From positions 1 through 15,444 of the forward strand of contig CAYOHM010000046.1 of assembly GCA_964403785.1 (NCBI GenBank): a stretch of 15,444 nt of DNA, given 5' to 3'. The translations under genes and the position numbers were made by a program. This document shows positions 5,845 through 13,327 of this stretch, piece by piece. The DNA is from MGBC120314 sp964403785 (GTDB lineage: Bacteria > Bacillota > Clostridia > Lachnospirales > Lachnospiraceae). Positions within the stretch are counted from its first letter, which is position 1; every line of letters starts with the position of its first letter. The notes below the pieces were generated by a model. It did no database searches. It was not told the origin of the DNA and saw nothing but the letters and a program-made list of their open reading frames with translations.

Positions 5845-7599
5845 ATGATGGTCAGAACAGTTTTAGACAATCTACACGAATTTAAAAAAGATTCTGTTTT
5901 AACCCCATTATTTATGATAATGGAAGTTATTATGGAAATGATTATTCCGCTTATGATGGCATCAATAGTTGATAATGGTGTTGCACAGCAGAATATGTCA
6001 CACATCTATAAAATGGGAGCACTTATGTTTGTGACAGCCTTATTTGGTCTTATGGCAGGTGTGCTCGGAGGAAGATATGGAGCAAAGGCTTCATCCGGAC
6101 TTGCAAGGAATTTAAGAGGTGCGATGTATGAGAATATCCAGACCTATTCGTTTTCCAATATTGATAAGTTCAGTACTGCGGGTCTTGTAACAAGACTTAC
6201 AACGGATGTAACCAATGTTCAGAATGCATATCAGATGATACTCAGAATGGGAACAAGAGCGCCGTTCAGTCTTATATTTGCAATGATAATGGCATTTACC
6301 ATAAATGCCAGATTATCCTGCGTATATCTTGTGGCGGTTGTGTTCCTCGGACTTTGTCTTTCGTTTATTATCAGCAGGGCGACAAAGTATTTCAGTTCAG
6401 TTTTCAAAAAGTATGATGATTTAAACTCATCAGTGCAGGAAAACGTATCCTCTATCAGAGTTGTAAAGGCGTTTGTAAGAGAGGATTATGAAAATGAGAA
6501 GTTTTCAAAGGCTAACAATAACCTTTACAGGATGTTTGTAAGTGCTGAGAAAATGGTAGTGCTGAATATGCCCCTGATGCAGTTTACGGTATATACCTGT
6601 ATATTGCTTATCAGCTGGCTTGGCGCCAAAATGATTGTTGTCAACGGGCTTACCACGGGACAGCTTATGAACCTGCTTACTTACTGTATGAATATCCTTT
6701 CCAGCCTTATGATGCTCTCAATGATATTTGTTATGCTGACTATGAGCTCTGCGAGTCTTGAACGTATCAAGGAGGTGCTAGATGAAAAGGCGGATATTGT
6801 CAATCCTGAAAATCCTAAGCTGGAGGTTAAGGATGGCAGCATCGAATTTAAAAATGTTTATTTCAAATACAATAAGGACGGTGACAAGCCGGTTCTTAAT
6901 GACATTAATATCAAGATAAAAGCAGGAGAAACAATAGGCATCATCGGTGGAACGGGAAGCGCCAAGACCAGTCTTGTAAATCTTATCAGCCGTCTTTATG
7001 ATGTCAGTGAGGGTGCGGTTCTGGTCGGAGGAACTGATGTAAGGGAGTATGACCTTGAAACTATTCGTGATGAGGTTTCCGTAGTCCTTCAGAAGAACGT
7101 ATTATTCTCCGGAACAATCCTTGACAATCTCCGCTGGGGTGATGAGAATGCTACTGAGCAGGAGTGCATAAGAGCCTGCAAATTAGCCTGTGCAGATGAA
7201 TTTATTCAGAAAATGCCAAATAAATATAACACATATATTGAACAGGGCGGCTCAAATGTTTCTGGCGGACAGAAACAGCGTTTATGTATCGCGAGGGCAC
7301 TTCTTAAAAAGCCAAAGGTACTCATACTTGATGATTCAACGAGTGCCGTAGATACTGCAACGGATGCCAGAATACGTGAGGCATTTGCCACGGAAATTCC
7401 TAATACCACAAAGCTTATTATTGCTCAGAGGATTTCCTCTGTAAGCGGTGCCGACAGGATTATCGTAATGGATGAAGGCAAAATAAGCGGAATCGGTACT
7501 CACGAGGAGCTGCTTGAGAATAATGAAATTTATCGTGAGGTATATGAGTCGCAGAATGCCGGAAACGGCGACTTTGACGAAAAGGCAGGTGAAGAATAA
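5845..7599 (+). CDS. Heterodimeric ABC exporter, half-transporter with degenerate ATP site
   Basis: This 584-residue protein has a six-helix ABC exporter membrane domain (about 1-320) fused to an ATPase domain (about 335-575). Its own nucleotide site is degenerate. Walker A is GGTGSAKT (368-375) with Ala before the Lys, the catalytic Glu after Walker B is Asp497 (LILDDS), and the H-loop His is Gln528 (IIAQR). Its signature, VSGGQ (472-476), is good, so it completes the competent site of its partner. This matches TM287-type subunits of heterodimeric multidrug exporters. AAAGGAG lies just upstream; because two ATGs occur in tandem, the start may be 5848 instead, which gives better spacing. The gene overlaps the partner by one base. 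The substrate is not predictable. Confidence 0.92.
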   Translation: MMVRTVLDNLHEFKKDSVLTPLFMIMEVIMEMIIPLMMASIVDNGVAQQNMSHIYKMGALMFVTALFGLMAGVLGGRYGAKASSGLARNLRGAMYENIQTYSFSNIDKFSTAGLVTRLTTDVTNVQNAYQMILRMGTRAPFSLIFAMIMAFTINARLSCVYLVAVVFLGLCLSFIISRATKYFSSVFKKYDDLNSSVQENVSSIRVVKAFVREDYENEKFSKANNNLYRMFVSAEKMVVLNMPLMQFTVYTCILLISWLGAKMIVVNGLTTGQLMNLLTYCMNILSSLMMLSMIFVMLTMSSASLERIKEVLDEKADIVNPENPKLEVKDGSIEFKNVYFKYNKDGDKPVLNDINIKIKAGETIGIIGGTGSAKTSLVNLISRLYDVSEGAVLVGGTDVREYDLETIRDEVSVVLQKNVLFSGTILDNLRWGDENATEQECIRACKLACADEFIQKMPNKYNTYIEQGGSNVSGGQKQRLCIARALLKKPKVLILDDSTSAVDTATDARIREAFATEIPNTTKLIIAQRISSVSGADRIIVMDEGKISGIGTHEELLENNEIYREVYESQNAGNGDFDEKAGEE

Positions 7600-9533
7600 T
7601 GGCAGAGAATGTAAGAGAAGTTAAAATGGGACGTGGGCAGAGAGGAGGCCCAAGACCAAAGCTTCAGAATCCGGGGCTTTTATTCAGAAGAGTAATGGGA
7701 TATGTACTTAAAAATTATACATTCCATATACTGCTTGTGATAGTATGTATTTTTATAAGCGTACTTGCAAATGTCCGCGGAACCTTATTTACCAAGACGC
7801 TTATTGACAGTTATATTACACCAATGCTGCTTACGGTGCAGCAGGGCGGCACGGCTGATTTTGCACCGCTTTTGAAGGCAATTTCAAGTGTTGCGTGCTT
7901 TTATCTGATAGGTGCCCTGTCAACCTATATCTATAACAGGATTATGGTAAATGTATCCCAGGGAACCTTAAGGAATCTTCGTAATGACCTGTTTACGCAT
8001 ATGGAGAGTCTGCCGATTAAGTATTTTGACACTCATTCACACGGTGATATTATGTCAATTTATACCAATGATATAGATACGCTTCGCCAGATGATAAGCC
8101 AGAGTATGCCACAGCTCCTTACCAGTGTAATTACCATTGTAAGTGTATTTATAAGTATGGTAATGTTAAGCCTGCCGCTTACTTTTGTTACGATAGTGGT
8201 TGTTGCGATAATGCTTCTTACAACAGGCAGGGTGGCAGGACTTTCAAGTAAATATTTCGTAGCCCAGCAGAAGAATATAGGTGCTCTTAACGGCTACATT
8301 GAGGAAATGATGGAAGGGCAGAAGGTTGTCAAGGTATTCTGTCATGAGGAAAAGAGCAAGGAGCAGTTTAACGAATTAAATGAGAAACTCTTCCAGAGTG
8401 CATTTAATGCGGGTCAGTTCTCCAATATCATCGGACCTATTAATGCACAGCTTGGTAATGTAAGCTATGTACTCTGTGCAATGATAGGAGGACTGCTGGT
8501 TATAAGCGGCTTCGGCGGATTTACTGTGGGAGGACTGGCAAGCTTCCTTACCTTTAACAAGAGCTTTAGTATGCCTATAAATCAGGTAAGTATGCAGTTT
8601 AACAGTATTATAATGGCATTGGCAGGTGCAGAACGAATCTTTAAGCTGCTTGACGAGGAGCCGGAGGCAGACGAGGGAAATGTTACTCTTGTTAATGCCA
8701 AAATCGAGGACGGCAAGATTGTTGAAACACCGCAGCACACAGGTATGTGGGCATGGAAGAATCCGGGAAAAGACGGCAACGAGTGTTCTTACACAGAGTT
8801 AAAGGGTGATGTGACCTTTGATGATGTTGATTTCGGATATACCGAGGAAAAAATAGTCCTGCACAATATTAAGATGTTCGCAACTCCGGGACAGAAGATA
8901 GCCTTTGTTGGCTCAACAGGTGCGGGTAAGACGACAATTACAAATCTTATAAATCGTTTTTACGATATTCAGGACGGCAAAATCAGATATGACGGTATAA
9001 ATATTAACCACATTAAAAAGGCTGACCTTCGCCGTTCACTTGGTATAGTGCTTCAGGATACACATCTGTTTACGGCAACTGTTATGGATAATATCCGTTA
9101 CGGAAGGCTTGATGCTACGGACGAGGAGGTTATCGCAGCAGCACGCCTTGCAAATGCAGACGGCTTTATCAGAAGACTGCCGGATGGATATAATACGGTT
9201 CTGACAGGAGATGGCGCAAATTTAAGCCAGGGTCAGAGACAGCTTCTCGCAATTGCGAGGGCAGCCGTAGCGGACCCGCCTGTGCTTATTCTGGATGAGG
9301 CAACCAGCTCAATTGATACAAGAACTGAAAAGATAGTTCAGAGAGGTATGGATGGACTTATGAAGGGAAGAACAACCTTTGTTATCGCCCACAGGCTTTC
9401 GACGGTTAAGAACAGTGATTGTATAATGGTTCTTGAGAACGGACGTATCATTGAACGAGGTCCGCATGATGAGCTCATTGAGGAAAAGGGCAGATATTAT
9501 CAGCTATATACAGGAAACAGCATAGCAGGCTGA
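7599..9533 (+). CDS. Heterodimeric ABC exporter, half-transporter with canonical ATP site
   Basis: This 644-residue partner subunit of the TM288/BmrCD type has a basic N-terminus (MGRGQRGGPRPK), a six-helix membrane domain (about 30-345) and an ATPase domain (about 400-635). Walker A GSTGAGKT (438-445), Walker B LILDE with catalytic Glu567, and H-loop His598 are intact. Its signature is LSQGQ (542-546) instead of LSGGQ; that motif faces the degenerate site of the first subunit, so the pair has one working and one impaired site. A linker of about 45 residues between membrane and ATPase domains (about 353-403, including TGMWAWKNPGKDG) is typical of clostridial members. The ATG overlaps the upstream stop (TAATG). 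It is probably a drug or peptide exporter controlled by the MarR gene upstream. Confidence 0.92.
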   Translation: MAENVREVKMGRGQRGGPRPKLQNPGLLFRRVMGYVLKNYTFHILLVIVCIFISVLANVRGTLFTKTLIDSYITPMLLTVQQGGTADFAPLLKAISSVACFYLIGALSTYIYNRIMVNVSQGTLRNLRNDLFTHMESLPIKYFDTHSHGDIMSIYTNDIDTLRQMISQSMPQLLTSVITIVSVFISMVMLSLPLTFVTIVVVAIMLLTTGRVAGLSSKYFVAQQKNIGALNGYIEEMMEGQKVVKVFCHEEKSKEQFNELNEKLFQSAFNAGQFSNIIGPINAQLGNVSYVLCAMIGGLLVISGFGGFTVGGLASFLTFNKSFSMPINQVSMQFNSIIMALAGAERIFKLLDEEPEADEGNVTLVNAKIEDGKIVETPQHTGMWAWKNPGKDGNECSYTELKGDVTFDDVDFGYTEEKIVLHNIKMFATPGQKIAFVGSTGAGKTTITNLINRFYDIQDGKIRYDGININHIKKADLRRSLGIVLQDTHLFTATVMDNIRYGRLDATDEEVIAAARLANADGFIRRLPDGYNTVLTGDGANLSQGQRQLLAIARAAVADPPVLILDEATSSIDTRTEKIVQRGMDGLMKGRTTFVIAHRLSTVKNSDCIMVLENGRIIERGPHDELIEEKGRYYQLYTGNSIAG

Positions 9534-9558
9534 TAAAGGATATTTGCTAAAGAATAGT

Positions 9559-9587
9559 TTGACATACCTTGGATAAAGTGCTAATAT
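9559..9587 (+). promoter_or_regulatory. Sigma-A promoter of the trp operon
   Basis: A perfect TTGACA (9559-9564), a 17-base spacer and TAATAT (9582-9587) give transcription from about 9594. The T-box leader follows immediately. The promoter starts 25 bases after the exporter stop codon, with no terminator between them. Confidence 0.75.
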
Positions 9588-9593
9588 AACCTT

Positions 9594-9876
9594 GTTTAAA
9601 GTCGATGATCAAAATAGTACCATATGAATGTACATCACAGCGAGTCGGATATGGTGTGAGCCGATATGGAGGTTGTATGGGAATGGGTTTGTGAGATGCA
9701 CAGGTGAGGTGGCTGGCTTGACCGGCTATATAGCTTGTGACGTGACCTCACGTTACAGAGGAAGGATATCGAAGCTTTTGCTTCCGTATCTGAATGAGGC
9801 AGAAGAAGTTCTGTAAATTAGGGTGGCACCACGATAATATTCGTCCCTGACTGTAATGCAGTCGGGGACTTTTTTT
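9594..9876 (+). promoter_or_regulatory. T-box riboswitch of the trp operon (tRNA-Trp, specifier UGG)
   Basis: A leader of about 280 bases that senses uncharged tRNA-Trp. Stem I shows a K-turn-like base, a CAAA/TTTG stem (9610-9613 with 9688-9691), the loop-E AGTA (9616-9619), and CCATA/TATGG (9620-9624 with 9676-9680). The specifier is GAA-UGG, with the Trp codon at 9684-9686. Stem II pairs GTGAGGT (9704-9710) with ACCTCAC (9745-9751). Stem III is GAAGC-TTTT-GCTTC with GATA/TATC flanks (about 9766-9790). The T-box AGGGTGGCACCACG is at 9820-9833. The antiterminator forms from AGGG/CCCT (9820-9823 with 9845-9848) and ACGA/TCGT (9831-9834 with 9841-9844), leaving the UGGCACC bulge. UGGC pairs with a G-CCA end, as expected for bacterial tRNA-Trp. 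Confidence 0.93.
9843..9876 (+). terminator. T-box regulated terminator in the trp leader
   Basis: GTCCCTGACTG (9843-9853) pairs with CAGTCGGGGAC (9859-9869) over 11 positions with one G-U, around a five-base loop, followed by seven Ts (9870-9876). Its 5' arm shares CCCT with the antiterminator, so the two structures exclude each other. Confidence 0.92.
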
Positions 9877-9911
9877 GTAATCACCCAAATATACAATAGG
9901 AGAATTGCTTT

Positions 9912-11336
9912 ATGAGAAATCTAGTCGCATACCGCAAGACGGTAAGTATTGTAAATGAAACGTCAGTTGCAATATTTGAGTCACTTGGAAATGATGGTAT
10001 CTGTTTCCTCCTTGAAAGCTATGATAAAAATCATGACAGATACACGATTATGGGAATTGAGCCTGAGGAGATAATTCAGTCGGATAAGGCTTCACTTGTT
10101 ATTACAAGGAAGGATGAGGAGGGCAGGTACACTAAAAAAGAGAGAATTAACGGCAATCCTCTTGAGCTGCTCAAACAGTATTACAGTGATTTTAATGTAG
10201 TCAAAGAAGATGGTGAGCTTGCTTTTACGGGAGGACTGGTAGGAAGTCTGGGATATGACTTTGTAAGATATTCAGAGGTACTTCCTGACAACAATCCCGA
10301 TGAAATCGGTATAGAAACAATACAGCTTATGCTTGCAACCAGATTTATCGTAATTGACCATGTCGCTGAAACGCTCACAGGTGTTGTACTCGGCGACAGA
10401 AGCGAGGAAGGCGCGGCAAAAGCAAAGCAGGAGGCAGCAGGACTTATAGATAAAGCATTGTCAGGCATAGGACCTGTGGAGAATGTGTTCGTGCAGGACG
10501 GGGAGATTGTTGCAGAAACGGATTCACTTAAGGAGTACAGCAGCAAGGTAGAAAAGATAAAGTCCTACATCAGGGAGGGACATATTTTCCAGACTGTTCT
10601 CTCACAGCGTTGGACCGTGAAAACACAGCAAAATGGCTGGAATCTTTATAAGGAGTTGAGGGAGCTCAACCCGTCGCCGTATTTGTTTTATTTTAATTTT
10701 GGTGATTTTGAAATAATAGGAAGCTCGCCTGAAATGGTTGTAAAGCAGCAGGAACAGAAGGTTTTTACCTGTCCGATTGCAGGCACCCGAAGAAGGGGGA
10801 AAACCGAGCAGGAGGATAAGGCACTTGAAGCGGAGCTCCTCGCAGATGAGAAGGAACGTGCCGAGCATGTAATGCTGGTCGACCTCGCGAGAAATGATAT
10901 GGGACGAATTGCCGAATTTGGCACCGTAAAGGTAAGCCAGTTTATGGATGTTCAGAGATATTCGCATGTAATGCATATAGTATCGCTTGTGGAAGGCAGA
11001 AAAAAGGGAGAATATCATCCGTTTGATTTGGTAGCCTCCTTCCTGCCTGCGGGAACGCTGAGTGGTGCTCCCAAAATCAGAGCAATGGAAATTATTGACG
11101 AGCTTGAAAATGTAAGGCGTGGGCTTTACGGCGGTGCAACCGGATATGTTGATTTTAACGGTAATATGGATTTTTGTATAACAATCAGAACTATGATTAA
11201 AAAGGATAATTACGTTTATCTTCAGGCAGGCGCCGGAATTGTTGCGGATTCGGTTCCTGAAAACGAATATCAGGAGTGCCGCAATAAGGTTATGGCACTT
11301 GCAAAAACCTTGGTAAAGGAGGAAATGCTCAAATGA
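9912..11336 (+). CDS. trpE: Anthranilate synthase component I
   Basis: This 474-residue enzyme converts chorismate and ammonia to anthranilate and pyruvate, the first step of tryptophan synthesis, in complex with TrpG. The N-terminal LLES motif (33-36) with the following DRYTIMG is the tryptophan feedback-inhibition element. The C-terminal chorismate-binding domain shows GSSPEMVV, CPIAGTRRRG, DEKERAEHVMLVDLARND, AGTLSGAPKIRAMEIIDELE and YGGATGYVDFNGNMD. PIAGT, with Ala where PabB proteins often have Lys, favours TrpE over aminodeoxychorismate synthase. The length is normal. AGGAGA lies upstream of the ATG. The stop overlaps the trpG start by four bases (ATGA), coupling the two subunits. It is the first gene of the T-box-controlled operon. 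Confidence 0.96.
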   Translation: MRNLVAYRKTVSIVNETSVAIFESLGNDGICFLLESYDKNHDRYTIMGIEPEEIIQSDKASLVITRKDEEGRYTKKERINGNPLELLKQYYSDFNVVKEDGELAFTGGLVGSLGYDFVRYSEVLPDNNPDEIGIETIQLMLATRFIVIDHVAETLTGVVLGDRSEEGAAKAKQEAAGLIDKALSGIGPVENVFVQDGEIVAETDSLKEYSSKVEKIKSYIREGHIFQTVLSQRWTVKTQQNGWNLYKELRELNPSPYLFYFNFGDFEIIGSSPEMVVKQQEQKVFTCPIAGTRRRGKTEQEDKALEAELLADEKERAEHVMLVDLARNDMGRIAEFGTVKVSQFMDVQRYSHVMHIVSLVEGRKKGEYHPFDLVASFLPAGTLSGAPKIRAMEIIDELENVRRGLYGGATGYVDFNGNMDFCITIRTMIKKDNYVYLQAGAGIVADSVPENEYQECRNKVMALAKTLVKEEMLK

Positions 11337-11902
11337 TACTTATAATTGATAATTATGATTCATTTACCTACAATCTTTACCAGTATATCGGAACCTTTGA
11401 CCCGGATGTCAGGGTTGTAAGAAATGACAGGGTCACCATTAAGGAGATAGAGGAGATGCAGCCGGATAGTATTGTTATATCACCCGGACCTAAAAGCCCG
11501 CTTGAAGCAGGCATCTGTGTGGAGGCGATAAGATATTTTGCTGGCAGGATACCTATTCTCGGTATCTGCCTGGGACATCAGAGCATAGGGGCAGCATTTG
11601 GCGCGACAATAAGCTATGCCAAGGCGCTTTTCCACGGAAAACAGTCCGAGATAACACATGACGGCAGCGGGATATTTTCAGGTATTGATTCACCGCTTAA
11701 GGTTGCAAGGTATCATTCGCTTGCCATAATTGAGGATACTCTGCCGGATTGTCTTAAGGTTATCGCACGCACGGCGGACGGCGAGATTATGGCAGTAAGA
11801 CATACACAGTATCCGGTGGTAGGGCTTCAGTTTCATCCTGAATCAATATATACGGAGCATGGCAAGAGGTTAATTGAAAACTTTATAAACGGAAGGATAT
11901 AG
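11333..11902 (+). CDS. trpG: Anthranilate synthase component II (glutamine amidotransferase)
   Basis: This 189-residue class I glutamine amidotransferase supplies ammonia to TrpE. The catalytic triad is visible: Cys79 in GICLGHQ, and His168 and Glu170 in QFHPES. The N-terminus IIDNYDSFTYN is characteristic. The glutamine-binding segment, usually SPGPG-x-P, reads SPGPKSP here (residues 50-56), with Lys for the last Gly. The gene is a stand-alone amidotransferase: it stops at the normal family length and is not fused to a TrpD domain as in some bacteria. trpC starts two bases after its stop. As in many Firmicutes, it might also serve a PabB if no pabA exists, but the operon position makes the tryptophan role primary. 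Confidence 0.95.
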   Translation: MILIIDNYDSFTYNLYQYIGTFDPDVRVVRNDRVTIKEIEEMQPDSIVISPGPKSPLEAGICVEAIRYFAGRIPILGICLGHQSIGAAFGATISYAKALFHGKQSEITHDGSGIFSGIDSPLKVARYHSLAIIEDTLPDCLKVIARTADGEIMAVRHTQYPVVGLQFHPESIYTEHGKRLIENFINGRI

Positions 11903-11904
11903 AT

Positions 11905-12693
11905 ATGATATTAGATGATATAGTTGCAGATAAGAAAAAAAGACTTCCGGAGCATAAAAATAGAATTTCACAGACGCAGATGAAGGAAATGGCGCTTGCC
12001 AGTGCAAGAAAATCCGTAAGCTTTTACGAGGCGCTTTCAAAGGAAGGTCTTTCGATTATCGGTGAATTTAAAAAAGCATCTCCGAGCCTTGGAGTTATAA
12101 ATAATAAGATTGAACTCACGGACAGGATTGACCAGTACAATGAATCAGTGGATGCAATTTCCTGTCTTACGGAGGAGGACCATTTTAACGGCTCTGTTGA
12201 TTATTTAAGGCAAATCAGGGAAATATCACCTCTTCCTGTGCTGCGCAAGGATTTTATCATTGAAGACTATCAGGTATACGAGGCAAAGGTTATCGGCGCA
12301 GATGCAATACTTCTTATTGCAGCGATTCTTGATGATGAGACCTTTAAGCATTTGTATGACCTTGCTTACAGTCTTGGAATGGACGTTTTGTGTGAGGTTC
12401 ATGATGAACAGGAAATGCAGAGGATGTTAAAGCTGGATGTCAGGATTATCGGAATAAATAACCGCAACCTTAAAACCTTTGAGATAGACCTTGATACCAC
12501 GAGCAGGCTTGCACAAATGGTACCACAGGGTAAGGTTCTCGTATCGGAAAGCGGTGTTACACAGGATGCGCATATAGAGCTTCTTAAAAAAAGCAGCGTT
12601 GATGCACTTCTTATAGGACGTGCTTTTATGGAATCCGAGAATCCGCGTGAACTTGCATTACATTGGAAGAAGGTATACGATGGCAGCCATTAA
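11905..12693 (+). CDS. trpC: Indole-3-glycerol-phosphate synthase
   Basis: This 262-residue TIM-barrel enzyme closes the indole ring, converting carboxyphenylaminodeoxyribulose phosphate to indole-3-glycerol phosphate. Catalytic residues by family pattern are Glu54 and Lys56 (GEFKKASPS), Lys115 (LRKDFI), Glu164 (CEVHDEQE), Asn186 (GINNRNL) and Glu215 (VSESG). A phosphate-binding LIGRAFM lies near the C-terminus. It is monofunctional, with trpF encoded separately just after it. It begins two bases after the trpG stop, where trpD would be expected in the usual trpEGDCFBA order. The 3' end overlaps the start of trpF by 14 bases. Confidence 0.96.
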   Translation: MILDDIVADKKKRLPEHKNRISQTQMKEMALASARKSVSFYEALSKEGLSIIGEFKKASPSLGVINNKIELTDRIDQYNESVDAISCLTEEDHFNGSVDYLRQIREISPLPVLRKDFIIEDYQVYEAKVIGADAILLIAAILDDETFKHLYDLAYSLGMDVLCEVHDEQEMQRMLKLDVRIIGINNRNLKTFEIDLDTTSRLAQMVPQGKVLVSESGVTQDAHIELLKKSSVDALLIGRAFMESENPRELALHWKKVYDGSH

Positions 12694-13318
12694 GAAACCT
12701 ATGATAAAAATATGCGGAATTACAAGGATGCAGGAGGCAGAGTACTTAACGAATGCAGGAGTGGATTTTGCAGGCTTTGTAGTTTTTTTCCCAAAGAGCA
12801 GGCGCAATGTGGAATTAGAAAGGGCTCAGGAAATCATGGCAAGGCTGAAGGAAGGCTCGCCGGATATAAAGACGGTGGCAGTTACGGTATCGCCGACGAT
12901 AGAACAGGTGGAGGCGATTTGGAATACGGGCTTTGATTATATTCAGATTCACGGCAGCTTCCCTGATGATGTTAAAAAAGCTGTAAGGCTTCCGGTTTTT
13001 AGAGCCTACAATATAGAAAATTCGCTTGAAACCGAGGAAGTAATTTCGGACGACAGGATAGCCGCAGTTGTTTTTGATGGCAAGATACCGGGAAACGGAG
13101 AAACCTTTGACTGGTCGGTTTTAAAAAAATTTGACAGAAAGGATAAGCTGTTAATGCTTGCCGGAGGCCTGACTGCGGATAATGTAAAAAAAGCCGTTAT
13201 GGAGGTTGCACCGGACATTGTGGATGTAAGCTCATGGGTAGAATATGAAGGTGAATTTAAGGGCAAAGACCCTGAAAAGATAAATGCATTTGCTGCGGCA
13301 GTCAGAAATGCGGTATAG
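12680..13318 (+). CDS. trpF: Phosphoribosylanthranilate isomerase
   Basis: This 212-residue TIM-barrel isomerase converts phosphoribosylanthranilate to carboxyphenylaminodeoxyribulose phosphate, using the product of TrpD. The N-terminal KICGIT places the catalytic Cys at residue 12, and the general acid is probably Asp133 (VVFDGK). GFVVFFPKSRR, YIQIHG and LAGGLTADNV are recognisable, with Arg42 in the phosphate or anthranilate site. The protein is divergent: VAVTVSP replaces the usual GVFVN strand, and the phosphate loop reads DVSSWVE where DVSSGVE is usual. I start it at 12680 because AAGG lies 6 bases upstream; ATG 12701 is a weaker alternative, and earlier codons run through trpC. It overlaps trpC by 14 bases. 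Confidence 0.92.
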   Translation: MAAIKKPMIKICGITRMQEAEYLTNAGVDFAGFVVFFPKSRRNVELERAQEIMARLKEGSPDIKTVAVTVSPTIEQVEAIWNTGFDYIQIHGSFPDDVKKAVRLPVFRAYNIENSLETEEVISDDRIAAVVFDGKIPGNGETFDWSVLKKFDRKDKLLMLAGGLTADNVKKAVMEVAPDIVDVSSWVEYEGEFKGKDPEKINAFAAAVRNAV

Positions 13319-13327
13319 GAGGATAAA

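Noticed and set aside
9628..9816. Open frame of 62 codons in the trp leader
   Set aside because: It runs through T-box stems I to III, has no ribosome site and shows no protein-like pattern; the RNA structure explains the sequence.
9912..11336. Possibility that the first gene is pabB
   Set aside because: The LLES feedback motif, PIAGT rather than PIKGT and the position in a T-box(Trp) operon favour trpE.
12620..12679. N-terminal extension of TrpF into trpC
   Set aside because: It overlaps conserved trpC coding sequence; the ATG at 12680 has a ribosome site and gives the normal TrpF start.
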